NCBI GenBank assembly: GCA_902571425.1 | Contig: CACGBZ010000012.1 | Location: 1 to 33,475 of the forward strand | DNA length: 33,475 nucleotides | Direction: 5' to 3' | DNA from: an uncultured Pelagibacteraceae bacterium | GTDB lineage: Bacteria; Pseudomonadota; Alphaproteobacteria; Pelagibacterales; Pelagibacteraceae | Part shown: in pieces, positions 15,753 through 25,253 of the stretch | How positions within the stretch are numbered: position 1 is the first letter of the stretch | Layout: the number at the start of each line of letters is the position of its first letter | Notes under the pieces: model-generated | What the model was told of the DNA's origin: nothing | Database searches by the model: none | Seen by the model: the letters and a program-made list of their open reading frames with translations, nothing else | Program-made: the position numbers and the translations under genes

Positions 15753-16672
15753 TAATTATTTTTTAATCTGTTTTGTTGAAGTTTCGCAAAATCTTCGTCA
15801 GCATGATATGAGGATCTTGTTAAAGGGGATGAAGAAACTAACAAAAATCCTTTAGCTTTTGCTATTGTTCCTAAATCTTCAAATTCTTTTGGTGTGTAAT
15901 ATCGATCTAAAGGATAGTGTTTGGTAGAAGGTTGTAAATACTGACCGATCGTTATGAAATCAACATCTGCAGCTCTTAAATCATCCATGACTTGTAAAAT
16001 TTCGTCTCTTGTCTCCCCTAAGCCAACCATTATTCCTGATTTTGTAAAAATATTTTTATTAACTTTTTTAGAATTTTTCAAAAGTTCTAATGATGCAAAA
16101 TATCTAGATCCAGGTCTAACTTTTAAATAAAGACTAGGGACAGTTTCAATATTATGATTAAAAACATCAGGTTTAGCAGCTAAAACTTTTTTATATGCAT
16201 CTCCTTTTCTTAAAAAATCAGGTGTAAGGACTTCAATAGTAGTATTTGGATTTGATTTTCTAGTTTGATTAATCACTTCAAAAAAATGTTCTGATCCACC
16301 ATCATCTAAATCATCTCTATCCACTGAGGTAATTACAACATGTTTTAAATTTAATTTTTTTACTGCTTCTGCAATCTTAACTGGTTCAAGTTGATCTAAT
16401 TTTCCTGGTACACCAGTTTTAACATCACAAAAAGCACAAGCTCTTGTACAAGTGTCTCCCATAATCATAAAAGTTGCATGTCGCTTACTCCAACATTCAG
16501 TTATATTAGGACAGTTTGCTTCCTGACAAACAGTTACAAGATTATTATTATTTACTATTGTTTTAGTTAAAAAAAATTCCTTACTATTTGTAAGTTTTGA
16601 TCTAATCCACTCTGGTTTTTTTTTAATTGGATTAACCGGTTTGTTTTCTTTTTCTGGATGTCTACTTTTCAT
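15752..16672 (-). CDS. lipA: Lipoyl synthase
   Basis: A 306-residue radical-SAM enzyme that inserts two sulfurs into octanoyl groups on lipoyl-dependent proteins (pyruvate and 2-oxoglutarate dehydrogenases, glycine cleavage). The auxiliary cluster ligands are C49, C54 and C60 ([12 protein letters not shown]), and the radical-SAM cluster is CTRACAFC (C75, C79, C82). The family-specific C-terminal RSSYHADE is present. Its start lies inside the last 11 bases of ftsB. In many alphaproteobacteria pyruvate dehydrogenase genes lie between ftsB and lipA; here they are absent. Confidence 0.97.
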   Translation of the reverse strand: MKSRHPEKENKPVNPIKKKPEWIRSKLTNSKEFFLTKTIVNNNNLVTVCQEANCPNITECWSKRHATFMIMGDTCTRACAFCDVKTGVPGKLDQLEPVKIAEAVKKLNLKHVVITSVDRDDLDDGGSEHFFEVINQTRKSNPNTTIEVLTPDFLRKGDAYKKVLAAKPDVFNHNIETVPSLYLKVRPGSRYFASLELLKNSKKVNKNIFTKSGIMVGLGETRDEILQVMDDLRAADVDFITIGQYLQPSTKHYPLDRYYTPKEFEDLGTIAKAKGFLLVSSSPLTRSSYHADEDFAKLQQNRLKNN

Positions 16673-16964
16673 CTTTTTTAATTATATAAATTGTCTCATT
16701 TTTTTTACCAAATAAAAATCGTTCTCTAATTAAAGTCTCAATATAATCAAGATCTAAATTAGTACTTAAAAGTGAATTTTTATGATCCATATCTTCTATT
16801 TTACTAGTTAGGGTTAATTCTTCTTTTTTCAAGTTAGACAAAAGTTCCTTTTTTTCTATATATGAAAAAAGACCTCTTTCTCCAGATACCAAGTTAAAAC
16901 CAAAATAGAAAATAAGAAAAACAGAAATTAATAAAAAATAATTTCTTTTTATTAATCGAAGCAT
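16662..16964 (-). CDS. ftsB: FtsB/DivIC-like septum formation initiator
   Basis: A 100-residue bitopic cell-division protein. It has a short basic N-terminus (MLRLIKRN), one membrane segment (about residues 9-27) and a periplasmic coiled coil (about 33-70, rich in Leu, Glu and Lys), ending with [21 protein letters not shown], which resembles the FtsB end (ERARELGMVKPGE type). The position right after eno is the conserved place for FtsB in proteobacteria and supports the call. The first base of the ATG is shared with the eno stop. Confidence 0.87.
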   Translation of the reverse strand: MLRLIKRNYFLLISVFLIFYFGFNLVSGERGLFSYIEKKELLSNLKKEELTLTSKIEDMDHKNSLLSTNLDLDYIETLIRERFLFGKKNETIYIIKKDEK

Positions 16965-18220
16965 TAATTGATCTTATTCATCCTCGCTTTTTTTCCAAGT
17001 TGTTCTTCAATACGGATTAATTGATTATATTTTGCAACCCTTTCGGATCTAGCTAAAGATCCGGTTTTAATTTGATTTGAATTAGTACCTACCGCTAAAT
17101 CAGCAATAAACGTATCCTCACTATCACCTGATCGGTGAGATATAATTGTTTTATATCCAATGGTTTGAGCAAATTTGATTACATCTAGAGTTTCTGAAAC
17201 AGTGCCAATTTGATTTAATTTTATTAAAATAGAATTTGAGGAAATATTTAAAAAACCTTTCTTTAATCTTTCCAGGTTTGTTACGTATAAATCATCTCCA
17301 ACGATCTGAACTTTTTTTATTGACTTCATTAATTTATTCCATGCCAACCAATCATTTTCAGCAAATGGGTCTTCAATAGACTTAATTTTATATTTTTGAA
17401 TAATTTTTTGATATTCCTTAATAGATTTATCTACTGAAATATAACTTTTTGAATGAATAGAGTATTTGTTCTTTTTATATAATTCATTAGCAGCCGCATC
17501 TAGGCAAATAGAAACGTCCTTCCCATTAATAAATCCTGATTTTTTAATCGCACTCACAATTAAATCTAAAGCTTGATTATTACTACTGATCATCGGTGCA
17601 AACCCACCTTCATCACCTACTGAAGTTGATAAACCTTTATCTTTAATTAATTTGCTTAAATTTTTAATGACAACAAAACAAATCCGCATCGCCTCAGAAA
17701 AACTTTTTGCACGATCAGGTCTGATCATAAACTCCTGAATTCTAAGACCATTATTCGCATGCGCTCCACCATTAATAATGTTCATTAATGGATAAGGTAA
17801 TTGAAAGTTATTTTTTTGAGAAAAAGTTTTATACAAAGGTAATTTTTTTACTTTTGCAGACAGTTTTTTAACAGCCATAGAAACAGCTAACATCGCATTA
17901 GCTCCTAAGTTAGTTTTTTGTCTTGTACCATCCAAGTTAATTAACAAAGCATCAATTCTTTCTTGATTATGGATACTTTGTTCTTTTAATTTTTTTGAAA
18001 TCTTTGTGTTAACTAAGTTAACTGCATTTAAAACACTTTTTCCTAAATACCGTTTATTATTTTTATCTCTTTTTTCAAAAGCTTCAAAAGTTCCTGTGGA
18101 AGCACCTGAAGGACAAATAGCGGATGCACTATTATTTTTAATATAAACCTCTGCCTCTACTGTTGGATTTCCTCTGCTGTCAAAAACTTGACGTGCTTTT
18201 ACTTTTAAAATTTTACTCAC
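16964..18220 (-). CDS. eno: Enolase
   Basis: Converts 2-phosphoglycerate to phosphoenolpyruvate in the cytosol. The 418-residue protein has the N-terminal KARQVFDSRGNPTVEAEV and SGASTGTFEA, the MNIINGGAHANN segment, GDEGGFAP with the catalytic Glu, SIEDPFAENDW with a metal ligand, LIKLNQIGT with the catalytic Lys at about 330, and SHRSGDSEDTFIADLAV. It is slightly shorter than the usual 430. It is placed between kdsA and ftsB with one-base overlaps on both sides. Confidence 0.98.
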   Translation of the reverse strand: MSKILKVKARQVFDSRGNPTVEAEVYIKNNSASAICPSGASTGTFEAFEKRDKNNKRYLGKSVLNAVNLVNTKISKKLKEQSIHNQERIDALLINLDGTRQKTNLGANAMLAVSMAVKKLSAKVKKLPLYKTFSQKNNFQLPYPLMNIINGGAHANNGLRIQEFMIRPDRAKSFSEAMRICFVVIKNLSKLIKDKGLSTSVGDEGGFAPMISSNNQALDLIVSAIKKSGFINGKDVSICLDAAANELYKKNKYSIHSKSYISVDKSIKEYQKIIQKYKIKSIEDPFAENDWLAWNKLMKSIKKVQIVGDDLYVTNLERLKKGFLNISSNSILIKLNQIGTVSETLDVIKFAQTIGYKTIISHRSGDSEDTFIADLAVGTNSNQIKTGSLARSERVAKYNQLIRIEEQLGKKARMNKIN

Positions 18221-19044
18221 TATTTTTTAATTAGATTATCTATATCGTGTAATTGTTTTAATAGATTCTCTAATTTATTCAATGGTACCATGTTTGGTCC
18301 ATCTGATGGAGCATTATCAGGATCTTGATGCGTTTCAATAAATACACCAGCAACTCCAACCGCAACTGCAGCTCTTGATAAATATTCAACAAATTCTCTT
18401 TGACCGCCAGAGGATTCTCCTTGGCCACCTGGTTGTTGAACAGAATGAGTTGCATCAAAAATTACTGGATAACCATTCTTTGCCATAATAGGTAAAGATC
18501 TCATGTCAGAAACTAAAGTGTTGTAACCAAAGCTTGCACCTCTTTCAGTAACTAATATTTTATCATTTCCAGACTCTGAAATTTTTTTAGTTACATTAAC
18601 CATATCCCACGGTGCTAAGAACTGACCTTTTTTTACATTAATAATTTTATTTGTTTTAGCTGCAGCAATTAACAAGTCTGTTTGTCTACATAAAAAAGCT
18701 GGGATTTGTAAAACATCAACATGTTTTGAAACAATTTCACATTGTTCAGAATTATGTATGTCTGTTAAAATAGGAACATTCAATTCTTTTTTAATTTTAT
18801 CAAATACAGGAAGTGATGCATCTAATCCTGCTCCCCTTTTACCTTTTAAACTTGTTCTATTCGCTTTATCAAATGAAGTTTTGTAAATAAATCCAAGGCC
18901 AAATTTTGAGGTAATTTCCTTAATTTTTCCAGCCATATCCATTGCATGTTGCTCTGTCTCTAACTGACAAGGGCCTGCAATAATACAAATCTTATTATTG
19001 TTTGAAATTTCTATATTTTCACAATTTACTTTAATCGCACTCAT
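18220..19044 (-). CDS. kdsA: 3-deoxy-D-manno-octulosonate 8-phosphate (Kdo-8-P) synthase
   Basis: Condenses phosphoenolpyruvate with arabinose 5-phosphate to make Kdo-8-P for the lipopolysaccharide core. The 274-residue DAHP-synthase-fold protein shows [82 protein letters not shown] and [15 protein letters not shown], all typical of KdsA. The start overlaps the pyrG stop by 4 bases. The product feeds the same pathway as the lpx genes near 30-33 kb. Confidence 0.98.
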   Translation of the reverse strand: MSAIKVNCENIEISNNNKICIIAGPCQLETEQHAMDMAGKIKEITSKFGLGFIYKTSFDKANRTSLKGKRGAGLDASLPVFDKIKKELNVPILTDIHNSEQCEIVSKHVDVLQIPAFLCRQTDLLIAAAKTNKIINVKKGQFLAPWDMVNVTKKISESGNDKILVTERGASFGYNTLVSDMRSLPIMAKNGYPVIFDATHSVQQPGGQGESSGGQREFVEYLSRAAVAVGVAGVFIETHQDPDNAPSDGPNMVPLNKLENLLKQLHDIDNLIKK

Positions 19045-20657
19045 CTATGATTTTTTGCTGCTTTGATAAAAGAAGAGAATAAAGGATGTGGGTTCAAAGG
19101 TCTAGATTTAAATTCAGGATGAAACTGAACTCCTATAAACCAAGGATGACTTTTAAGTTCAATTATCTCTGGTAGCTTATGATCTGGGGATAAACCTGAA
19201 AATATTAATCCTTTCTTCTCAAATTTTTCTTTATATGAAATATCCACTTCATATCTATGTCTATGTCTTTCTTTAATTAATCTAGACTTGTAAATATCCC
19301 TTATTTTAGATTTATCTTTTAAGATAGCATCATAAGAACCAAGTCTCATGGTGCCCCCTAAATCTTTATCTGTTCCTATAACTTTTCTGCCACTTTTCTC
19401 CCATTCATGCATCAAGCCAATAATATGAACGCCACTTTTATCAAACTCAGAAGAAGTTGCTTTTTTAATCTTTAATTGATTTCTAGCAAATTCAATTATT
19501 GCCATTTGCATTCCATAACAAATTCCAAGGAACGGAATTTTATTTATTCTTGCATACCTTATCGCTTCAATTTTACCCTCAGTTCCCCTTTTACCAAACC
19601 CACCTGGTATTAGAATTCCTGAAACATTTTTAAGTTTATTTTTTATTTCTGAAACTTTTAATTTTTCAGAATCTATTCTAACCAAATTAACTTTAAGATT
19701 ATTGGATATTCCTCCATGGGTGAGTGCTTCATCTAAAGATTTATAAGCATCCTTTAATTCAACGTATTTTCCAATAATTGCAATGTTAACATTTCTTTTA
19801 GTATTAAGAGTGATTTTAGTTATTTTCTTCCATGGTGTTAGATTATTTGATTTTTTGGATTTTATTTTGAAATAATTTAAAACTTGAACATCTAATTTTT
19901 CATTAGCAAAACTAATCGGTGCCTCATAAATAGTTTTAACATCGACAGTTTCAATTACATTTTTAATATCAACATTACAAAACAAAGATATTTTTTTTCT
20001 ATGTTCTAAAGGAATAGGCCTTTCTGATCTACAAATTATAATATCAGGTTGGATACCAATACTTCTTAATTCTTTTACAGAATGTTGTGTTGGTTTGGTT
20101 TTTATTTCATCCGATGCTTTTAAATAAGGAACTAAAGTTAAGTGAATAAATAATGCATTTTTTTTACCAATATCATTCGAAAATTGTCTTATAGCTTCTA
20201 CAAATGGTAAACTTTCTATGTCCCCTACTATTCCGCCTATTTCACAAATGATAAAATCTTCTTTAGATGTATCGTGTTTTATAAATTCTTTAATTCTATC
20301 CGTAATATGTGGAATAACTTGAACAGTTTTACCTAAATATTGACCTTTTCTTTCTTTTCTAAGAACATCGCTATAAATTTTTCCAGTTGTAATGTTATCT
20401 GTTTTCTTTGCAGTTACACCTGAAAATCTTTCATAGTGACCTAGATCTAAATCTGTTTCAGCCCCATCATCGGTTACAAAAACTTCTCCATGTTGAAACG
20501 GACTCATTGTTCCCGGATCCACATTTAAATAAGGATCTAATTTTCTTAGACGAACTTTGTAACCTCTTGATTGTAATAAATATGCTAAAGATGCTGAAGA
20601 AAGACCTTTACCAAGGGAAGAGACCACGCCGCCGGTGACAAATATATATCGCGCCAT
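19041..20657 (-). CDS. pyrG: CTP synthase
   Basis: Aminates UTP to CTP with glutamine and ATP. The 538-residue protein has the N-terminal synthetase domain ([57 protein letters not shown]) and the C-terminal class I glutaminase domain with nucleophile C380 (GICYGMQ) and the His-Glu pair in GVQFHPEF. Length is standard. It is the third gene of the tpiA operon, 44 bases after secG. Confidence 0.99.
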   Translation of the reverse strand: MARYIFVTGGVVSSLGKGLSSASLAYLLQSRGYKVRLRKLDPYLNVDPGTMSPFQHGEVFVTDDGAETDLDLGHYERFSGVTAKKTDNITTGKIYSDVLRKERKGQYLGKTVQVIPHITDRIKEFIKHDTSKEDFIICEIGGIVGDIESLPFVEAIRQFSNDIGKKNALFIHLTLVPYLKASDEIKTKPTQHSVKELRSIGIQPDIIICRSERPIPLEHRKKISLFCNVDIKNVIETVDVKTIYEAPISFANEKLDVQVLNYFKIKSKKSNNLTPWKKITKITLNTKRNVNIAIIGKYVELKDAYKSLDEALTHGGISNNLKVNLVRIDSEKLKVSEIKNKLKNVSGILIPGGFGKRGTEGKIEAIRYARINKIPFLGICYGMQMAIIEFARNQLKIKKATSSEFDKSGVHIIGLMHEWEKSGRKVIGTDKDLGGTMRLGSYDAILKDKSKIRDIYKSRLIKERHRHRYEVDISYKEKFEKKGLIFSGLSPDHKLPEIIELKSHPWFIGVQFHPEFKSRPLNPHPLFSSFIKAAKNHR

Positions 20658-20701
20658 GGAAGTATCTTATAGCGAATAAAAAATGAATTGAAAAGGATTA
20701 A

Positions 20702-21001
20702 TTAATTATTTTCTGGAATTGAAGGTGTATCTGCAGTTTTTTCCTCAACCGTATCCAATACCGACCCCGTAGGAGTAAGATCTGCTCTAGAAATAATTGT
20801 TAGAGCTAAACTACAAATTATAAAAAGTGTTGCCACTATTGCAGTGGCTTTTGTCATGAAGCTGCCTGCTGATCTAGAGAGCATAAAATTTTCTTGGGAA
20901 ACTCCAATACCAAGAGCACCTCCTTCTGATTTTTGCAATAAAACCAAAAGAACCAAAATAACTGCAAGTATGATGTTGATTACTAATAATAAAGTTTCCA
21001 T
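20702..21001 (-). CDS. secG: Preprotein translocase subunit SecG
   Basis: A 99-residue inner-membrane protein of the SecYEG export channel. It has two hydrophobic segments (about 3-20 and 52-72) separated by the family loop VLLQKSEGGALGIG, followed by a short polar, Thr/Glu-rich tail. The loop and the position between tpiA and pyrG identify it despite its small size. Six bases separate it from the tpiA stop. Confidence 0.94.
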   Translation of the reverse strand: METLLLVINIILAVILVLLVLLQKSEGGALGIGVSQENFMLSRSAGSFMTKATAIVATLFIICSLALTIISRADLTPTGSVLDTVEEKTADTPSIPENN

Positions 21002-21007
21002 GAGAGT

Positions 21008-21748
21008 CTAGTTAATGGTTTTTTTGATTATATCAATAAATTTTTTTGGGTTTTGCGATGCACCTCCAATCAAAAACCCGTCAATGCTAGCAATTTTTTT
21101 TAATATACTTACGTTATTAGTATTTACAGATCCACCATATAAAATTTTAGGATATTTTTTTACAAATCTACTTTTAATAAATGAAATAGTTTTATTTAAA
21201 TCAGCTTCTTTTGGAATTACACCCGTACCGATAGACCATACAGGTTCATAAGCTATAATAATTTTAGATTTATTCTTTATCGATTTTAATCCTTTTTCAA
21301 TTTGTTTTTTTAAAATTTGATTAGTTTTTTTTTGTCTTCTTTCTTTCAAAGTTTCGCCAATACAAAATATAATTTTGAGACCTGATTTAATTGCACTTTT
21401 TATTTTTAAATTAATTAAATTATCTGTCTCACCTAGTTGTCTATTTTCTGAGTGTCCTAAAATAACAAACTTTGCTCCAACATTTTTAAGCATGGTGGAA
21501 TTTACTTGACCAGTGTAAGCACCGTAATCATAGCTCTGATGACAATTTTGAGCACCAACCTCTATTTTTGTTTTTTTTAGTCTTCTCGATAAAGGTCGAA
21601 TTAATGTATTTGGTGGACAATAAACTATTTTAAACTTATTTTTTTTATTAGTTTTTGAAAACTTTATTACTTTATCAAGTGAATTTAGAGTTCTTAAATC
21701 ACCAAACATTTTCCAATTAGCTAAGAAATACATATATTTATTTGTCAT
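21008..21748 (-). CDS. tpiA: Triosephosphate isomerase
   Basis: Interconverts dihydroxyacetone phosphate and glyceraldehyde 3-phosphate. The 246-residue TIM barrel shows ANWKMFGDL with the substrate-binding Asn and Lys, LGHSENRQLGE with the catalytic His near residue 97, IIAYEPVWSIGTG with the catalytic Glu near 168, and KILYGGSVNTNN with the phosphate-binding loop. It is the first gene of the leftward run to ratA; its promoter must lie in the 56-base divergent gap shared with ppiD or inside ppiD. Confidence 0.98.
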   Translation of the reverse strand: MTNKYMYFLANWKMFGDLRTLNSLDKVIKFSKTNKKNKFKIVYCPPNTLIRPLSRRLKKTKIEVGAQNCHQSYDYGAYTGQVNSTMLKNVGAKFVILGHSENRQLGETDNLINLKIKSAIKSGLKIIFCIGETLKERRQKKTNQILKKQIEKGLKSIKNKSKIIIAYEPVWSIGTGVIPKEADLNKTISFIKSRFVKKYPKILYGGSVNTNNVSILKKIASIDGFLIGGASQNPKKFIDIIKKTIN

Positions 21749-21804
21749 AATTGACTTTTTAATCTATAGATTTGTTTTTTACAGATCAATAAATTTATAA
21801 CGCA
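21749..21804. promoter_or_regulatory. Short divergent promoter region between tpiA and ppiD
   Basis: These 56 bases separate two operons pointing away from each other, one of eight genes and one of five. TTGTTT (21772-21777) and TATAAC (21796-21801) form a rough rightward -35/-10 pair with an 18-base gap, but it is placed only 4 bases before the ppiD ATG. The central TCTATAGA could give a leftward -10. Individual elements are uncertain; the region as promoter-bearing is inferred from layout. Confidence 0.35.
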
Positions 21805-23226
21805 ATGATTGAAAAATTAAAAAACTTAAGCTGGAAACAATTTGGTGGATTGGTTTTAATTATTATAATTATTATTGCTTTTGGCTTTGGTGGTTTTGGT
21901 GGTGGATTTAGTACAAATAATCAAAACAATATTGCAAAAATAAATAAAACAAATGTCACCACTCAAGATTTTATGGATTACGTTAATCAAAGTGGAATTT
22001 CAGCAGATGCAATTAGAAATAATTTAGATAACAATATTATAGAGGAACTATTATCAGGACTTATATCAACCACACTTATTGATCTAGAGATTAAGGATTT
22101 TAATATTTCAATTAATGAAAAAACAATACTTAAAAATATTAAAGAGAATAAAAACTTTCATGATGAAAATGGTAAATTTGAAAGAGTTAAGTATGAAAAA
22201 TTTTTATTATCAAACAATATGTCTGCACCAATGTTTGAATTAAAATTAAAAAATAGAGAATTACAAAAACATCTATTTGATTTTATTGGAGCTGGAACTA
22301 TTACACCAAAATTTATAATTAATAAAAAATTTGAAGAAAATAATAGATCTTTAGATATTGAATACTTTGATATGGAAAATCTATATAAACTAAAGTCAGA
22401 TTATACAGATGATGAAATAAAAGTATTTATAGAGGAAAATAAAGACCAATTAAAAAGAGAATATATTGATTTTAGATACGTTATTTTAAACCCTAAAAAT
22501 TTGATTGGTATTGAAGAATTTAATCAAGACTTTTTTGATGAAATTGATGAAATTGAAAACAAAATTTCACAAGGTACGAGTTTTGAAAATATTTTGGAAA
22601 ATATTAATGTAAATATAATAAATATTTCTAAATTTGCACCTACCTCAAGTGAACAAATAAATGAAGAATTAATTTATTCAAAAAAAGAAACGAAATTAGA
22701 TTTAATTGAGAGTGGTGATAATTTTTTACTTTATAATATAGATCAAGAATATGATCTATCTCCAGATTTAGATGATGAAATAATCAAAAGTGAAATAGTT
22801 GAATTAATTTATCAAAAAGGAAAATTTGATTACAACAGAAAAATTTTAGAAGAAATTCAAAATAATAAATTTAACAACACAAAATTTGATGAGTTAAGTA
22901 ATTTTAACAAAGAGTACATGTCAATTAGCTCTATTAACGACGACAAAGTTTTTGAGATAAATTCTGTAAAAATGCTTTACTCATTGCCAGTCAATTCTTT
23001 TACTTTAGTAAACAATAGTGAAAATAAAATTTATTTAGTAAAAATAACAGGATATAATAAAAACCTGCTAACCAAAGAAGATGAAGATTACAAGAATTTT
23101 GTAAGTAGTGAATTTACCAATACAAGAAAAAGTATTTTGGCTACCTATGATCAATTGCTAAGTAGCAAATATAAAATACAATTAAACCAAAAAACTATCG
23201 ATAGAGTTAAAAATTACTTCAAATGA
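21805..23226 (+). CDS. ppiD: PpiD/SurA-N-type periplasmic folding factor, parvulin domain not evident
   Basis: A 473-residue inner-membrane-anchored protein. Residues 1-14 are cytoplasmic, 15-35 form one membrane segment (Ile- and Gly-rich), and the rest is periplasmic. The N-terminal periplasmic part matches the SurA_N/PpiD chaperone fold: IAKINKTNVTTQDFMDYVNQ, then LLSGLISTTLIDLEIKDFNISINEKTI, then FERVKYEKFLLSNNMS. Typical alphaproteobacterial PpiD is about 600-630 residues with a PPIase domain in the second half; here that region lacks the usual Gly-Gly and His signatures and appears shortened. It is likely a chaperone without isomerase activity. Its position before trpE is common in alphaproteobacteria, and its TGA overlaps the trpE ATG. 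Confidence 0.85.
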   Translation: MIEKLKNLSWKQFGGLVLIIIIIIAFGFGGFGGGFSTNNQNNIAKINKTNVTTQDFMDYVNQSGISADAIRNNLDNNIIEELLSGLISTTLIDLEIKDFNISINEKTILKNIKENKNFHDENGKFERVKYEKFLLSNNMSAPMFELKLKNRELQKHLFDFIGAGTITPKFIINKKFEENNRSLDIEYFDMENLYKLKSDYTDDEIKVFIEENKDQLKREYIDFRYVILNPKNLIGIEEFNQDFFDEIDEIENKISQGTSFENILENINVNIINISKFAPTSSEQINEELIYSKKETKLDLIESGDNFLLYNIDQEYDLSPDLDDEIIKSEIVELIYQKGKFDYNRKILEEIQNNKFNNTKFDELSNFNKEYMSISSINDDKVFEINSVKMLYSLPVNSFTLVNNSENKIYLVKITGYNKNLLTKEDEDYKNFVSSEFTNTRKSILATYDQLLSSKYKIQLNQKTIDRVKNYFK

Positions 23227-24683
23227 TTATTAATCGAAGCTTCAAAGATTTTAAGTTTCGACACAGAAGCAAAAAAAATCAAATTATCTTCACTAAAAAG
23301 AAAGTAAAAAATGATGAGGAAGTATTAAACTTAATAGACAATTTCCTAGAGGAAAAAAATAGTTTTATATTTGAGTCTGTAGAAAAAGGTAAAATCAAAG
23401 GTAGATATACAATATTTGGTAAAAATCCTGATAAAATTTGGGAATTTAATAATAATAATTCTTATCTAATTCAAACAAATAAAAAAAGGAAATTAAATGA
23501 TAAACCAGATAAACTAATTGAAAAAATAATTGAAGATTTCAAGTTTGAAACTCCCAAAAATTTACCTAACATTTGCTCATTAATCTCTGGGTATTTTTCT
23601 TATGATTCAATCAGATACATAGAAAAAATTCCTAATAATTGTAAAAATGATCTCAATTTACCCGATGTAAGGCTTCTTCGTCCAAGAACTTTAGTCATTC
23701 ATGACAATTTAAAAAAAGAAATTTTTTACATATCTAATATTTTTAAAGATGAAAAAATTAAAAACTATCAAAATAAATATGAAGAAGTTAAATCTGATTT
23801 GTTAAAATTACTCATTCAGTCATCAATTAAGAATATTGATAAAAAAATAATTCAAAAATCAAAAAATATAAAAGTGAAATCTAACACTTCAAAAAATAAA
23901 TTTTTATTAATGGTTAATAAGGCAAAAAAATATATTAAATTAGGAGATATTTTTCAGGTTGTTTTAAGCCAAAGATTTGAGGCAAAATTAACAAAAAAAC
24001 CATTAGATATTTATAAAAAACTAAGAGTAACAAACCCCTCTCCTTTTATGTTTTTCTTCAATTTTGAGGATTTTCAAATAATTGGTGCAAGTCCTGAAAT
24101 ACTTGTGAGACTTAGGGATAATAAAATTACTGTAAGACCAATTGCAGGTACTAGACCACGTGGTAAAACTAAAAAAGAAGATCTTTTTTATGAAAGAGAT
24201 CTACTTAAAGATAAAAAAGAACTTTCTGAGCATTTAATGTTACTTGATTTGGGTAGAAATGATGCTGGTAAAGTCACAAAGATAAATTCGGTAAAAGTTA
24301 CAGAAAGTTTCATTATTGAGAGATATTCTCATGTAATGCATATAGTTTCAAATGTAGTTGGGGAATATAATAAAAAATTTTCAAAATTTAAATCACTCTT
24401 AGCTGGTTTTCCAGCAGGTACTGTATCTGGAGCTCCAAAAATCAGAGCTATGGAAATTATAGATGAATTAGAAACAACAAAAAGAAAAGTATATGCTGGT
24501 GGAATCGGATATTTCGCTGCAAATGGCGAATTTGATACATGCATAGCCTTAAGAACTGCTGTTGCTAAAAATAAAAAATTTTATGTGCAAGCAGGTGCAG
24601 GTATAGTTGCAGATAGTAAACCTAAAAATGAATATGAGGAAACAGTTAATAAAGCGAAAGCTTTAATAAACGCTTTAAGATAA
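23223..24683 (+). CDS. trpE: Anthranilate synthase component I
   Basis: Makes anthranilate from chorismate with ammonia supplied by TrpG, the first committed step of tryptophan synthesis. The 486-residue protein has the N-terminal regulatory region (NSFIFESVEKGKIKGRYTIFG, in which the LLES-type element binds feedback tryptophan), then the chorismate-binding domain: IKLGDIFQVVLSQRF, NPSPFMFFFNF, GASPEILVRL, PIAGTRPRG, LMLLDLGRNDAGKV, FPAGTVSGAPKIRAMEII and AGAGIVADSKPKNEYEE. It overlaps ppiD by 4 bases, so there is no room for a leader-peptide attenuator directly before it. Confidence 0.97.
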   Translation: MIINRSFKDFKFRHRSKKNQIIFTKKKVKNDEEVLNLIDNFLEEKNSFIFESVEKGKIKGRYTIFGKNPDKIWEFNNNNSYLIQTNKKRKLNDKPDKLIEKIIEDFKFETPKNLPNICSLISGYFSYDSIRYIEKIPNNCKNDLNLPDVRLLRPRTLVIHDNLKKEIFYISNIFKDEKIKNYQNKYEEVKSDLLKLLIQSSIKNIDKKIIQKSKNIKVKSNTSKNKFLLMVNKAKKYIKLGDIFQVVLSQRFEAKLTKKPLDIYKKLRVTNPSPFMFFFNFEDFQIIGASPEILVRLRDNKITVRPIAGTRPRGKTKKEDLFYERDLLKDKKELSEHLMLLDLGRNDAGKVTKINSVKVTESFIIERYSHVMHIVSNVVGEYNKKFSKFKSLLAGFPAGTVSGAPKIRAMEIIDELETTKRKVYAGGIGYFAANGEFDTCIALRTAVAKNKKFYVQAGAGIVADSKPKNEYEETVNKAKALINALR

Positions 24684-25249
24684 TGAAAGTATTGTTAATA
24701 GATAATTACGATAGTTTTACTTTTAATTTGTATCACTATATCTCCTCATTAAATATTAAAGTTGACGTAGTTAGGAATGATAAAATTAATTCTAAAGAAA
24801 TCATTAAAAAGAAATATGATAAAATTGTTATTTCACCAGGACCCGGCAACCCAAATCAATCTGGCAATTGTATTAAAATATTGAAATCATTATACAAAGA
24901 ATTACCTTTTTTAGGAGTATGTTTGGGTCATCAGATAATTGGACAAGTTTTTGGATCAAAAATTATACAAGCAAGAAAGTTAATGCACGGCAAAACAAGC
25001 AAAATTAAATCTAAAAAAATCGGTATTTTAAAAAATCTTCCAAATACATTTGAAGCTACCAGATATCATAGTTTGGTAATTGATAAAAAAACATTATCAA
25101 AAGAGCTAATGATTACAGCTGAAACAGAGGATGGCGTTATAATGGGTGTTCAACATAAAAAATTCAACATCCATGGCGTGCAATTTCATCCTGAAAGTAT
25201 AAAAACTAAATTTGGGATGAAAATACTGAGAAACTTTATAAATTATTAA
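24683..25249 (+). CDS. trpG: Anthranilate synthase component II (glutamine amidotransferase)
   Basis: Releases ammonia from glutamine for TrpE. The 188-residue class I amidotransferase has LIDNYDSFTFNL, ISPGPGNPNQSG, the nucleophile C80 in GVCLGHQIIGQVFG, RYHSLVID and the His-Glu pair in GVQFHPESI. It could also serve p-aminobenzoate synthesis as PabA, as in some bacteria with a single copy, but the operon points to tryptophan. Its ATG shares the last base of trpE. Confidence 0.96.
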   Translation: MKVLLIDNYDSFTFNLYHYISSLNIKVDVVRNDKINSKEIIKKKYDKIVISPGPGNPNQSGNCIKILKSLYKELPFLGVCLGHQIIGQVFGSKIIQARKLMHGKTSKIKSKKIGILKNLPNTFEATRYHSLVIDKKTLSKELMITAETEDGVIMGVQHKKFNIHGVQFHPESIKTKFGMKILRNFINY

Positions 25250-25253
25250 ATTT

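Noticed and set aside
21749..23222. Trp attenuator before trpE
   Set aside because: trpE overlaps the ppiD stop, and I see no Trp-rich leader peptide or terminator/antiterminator pair upstream.
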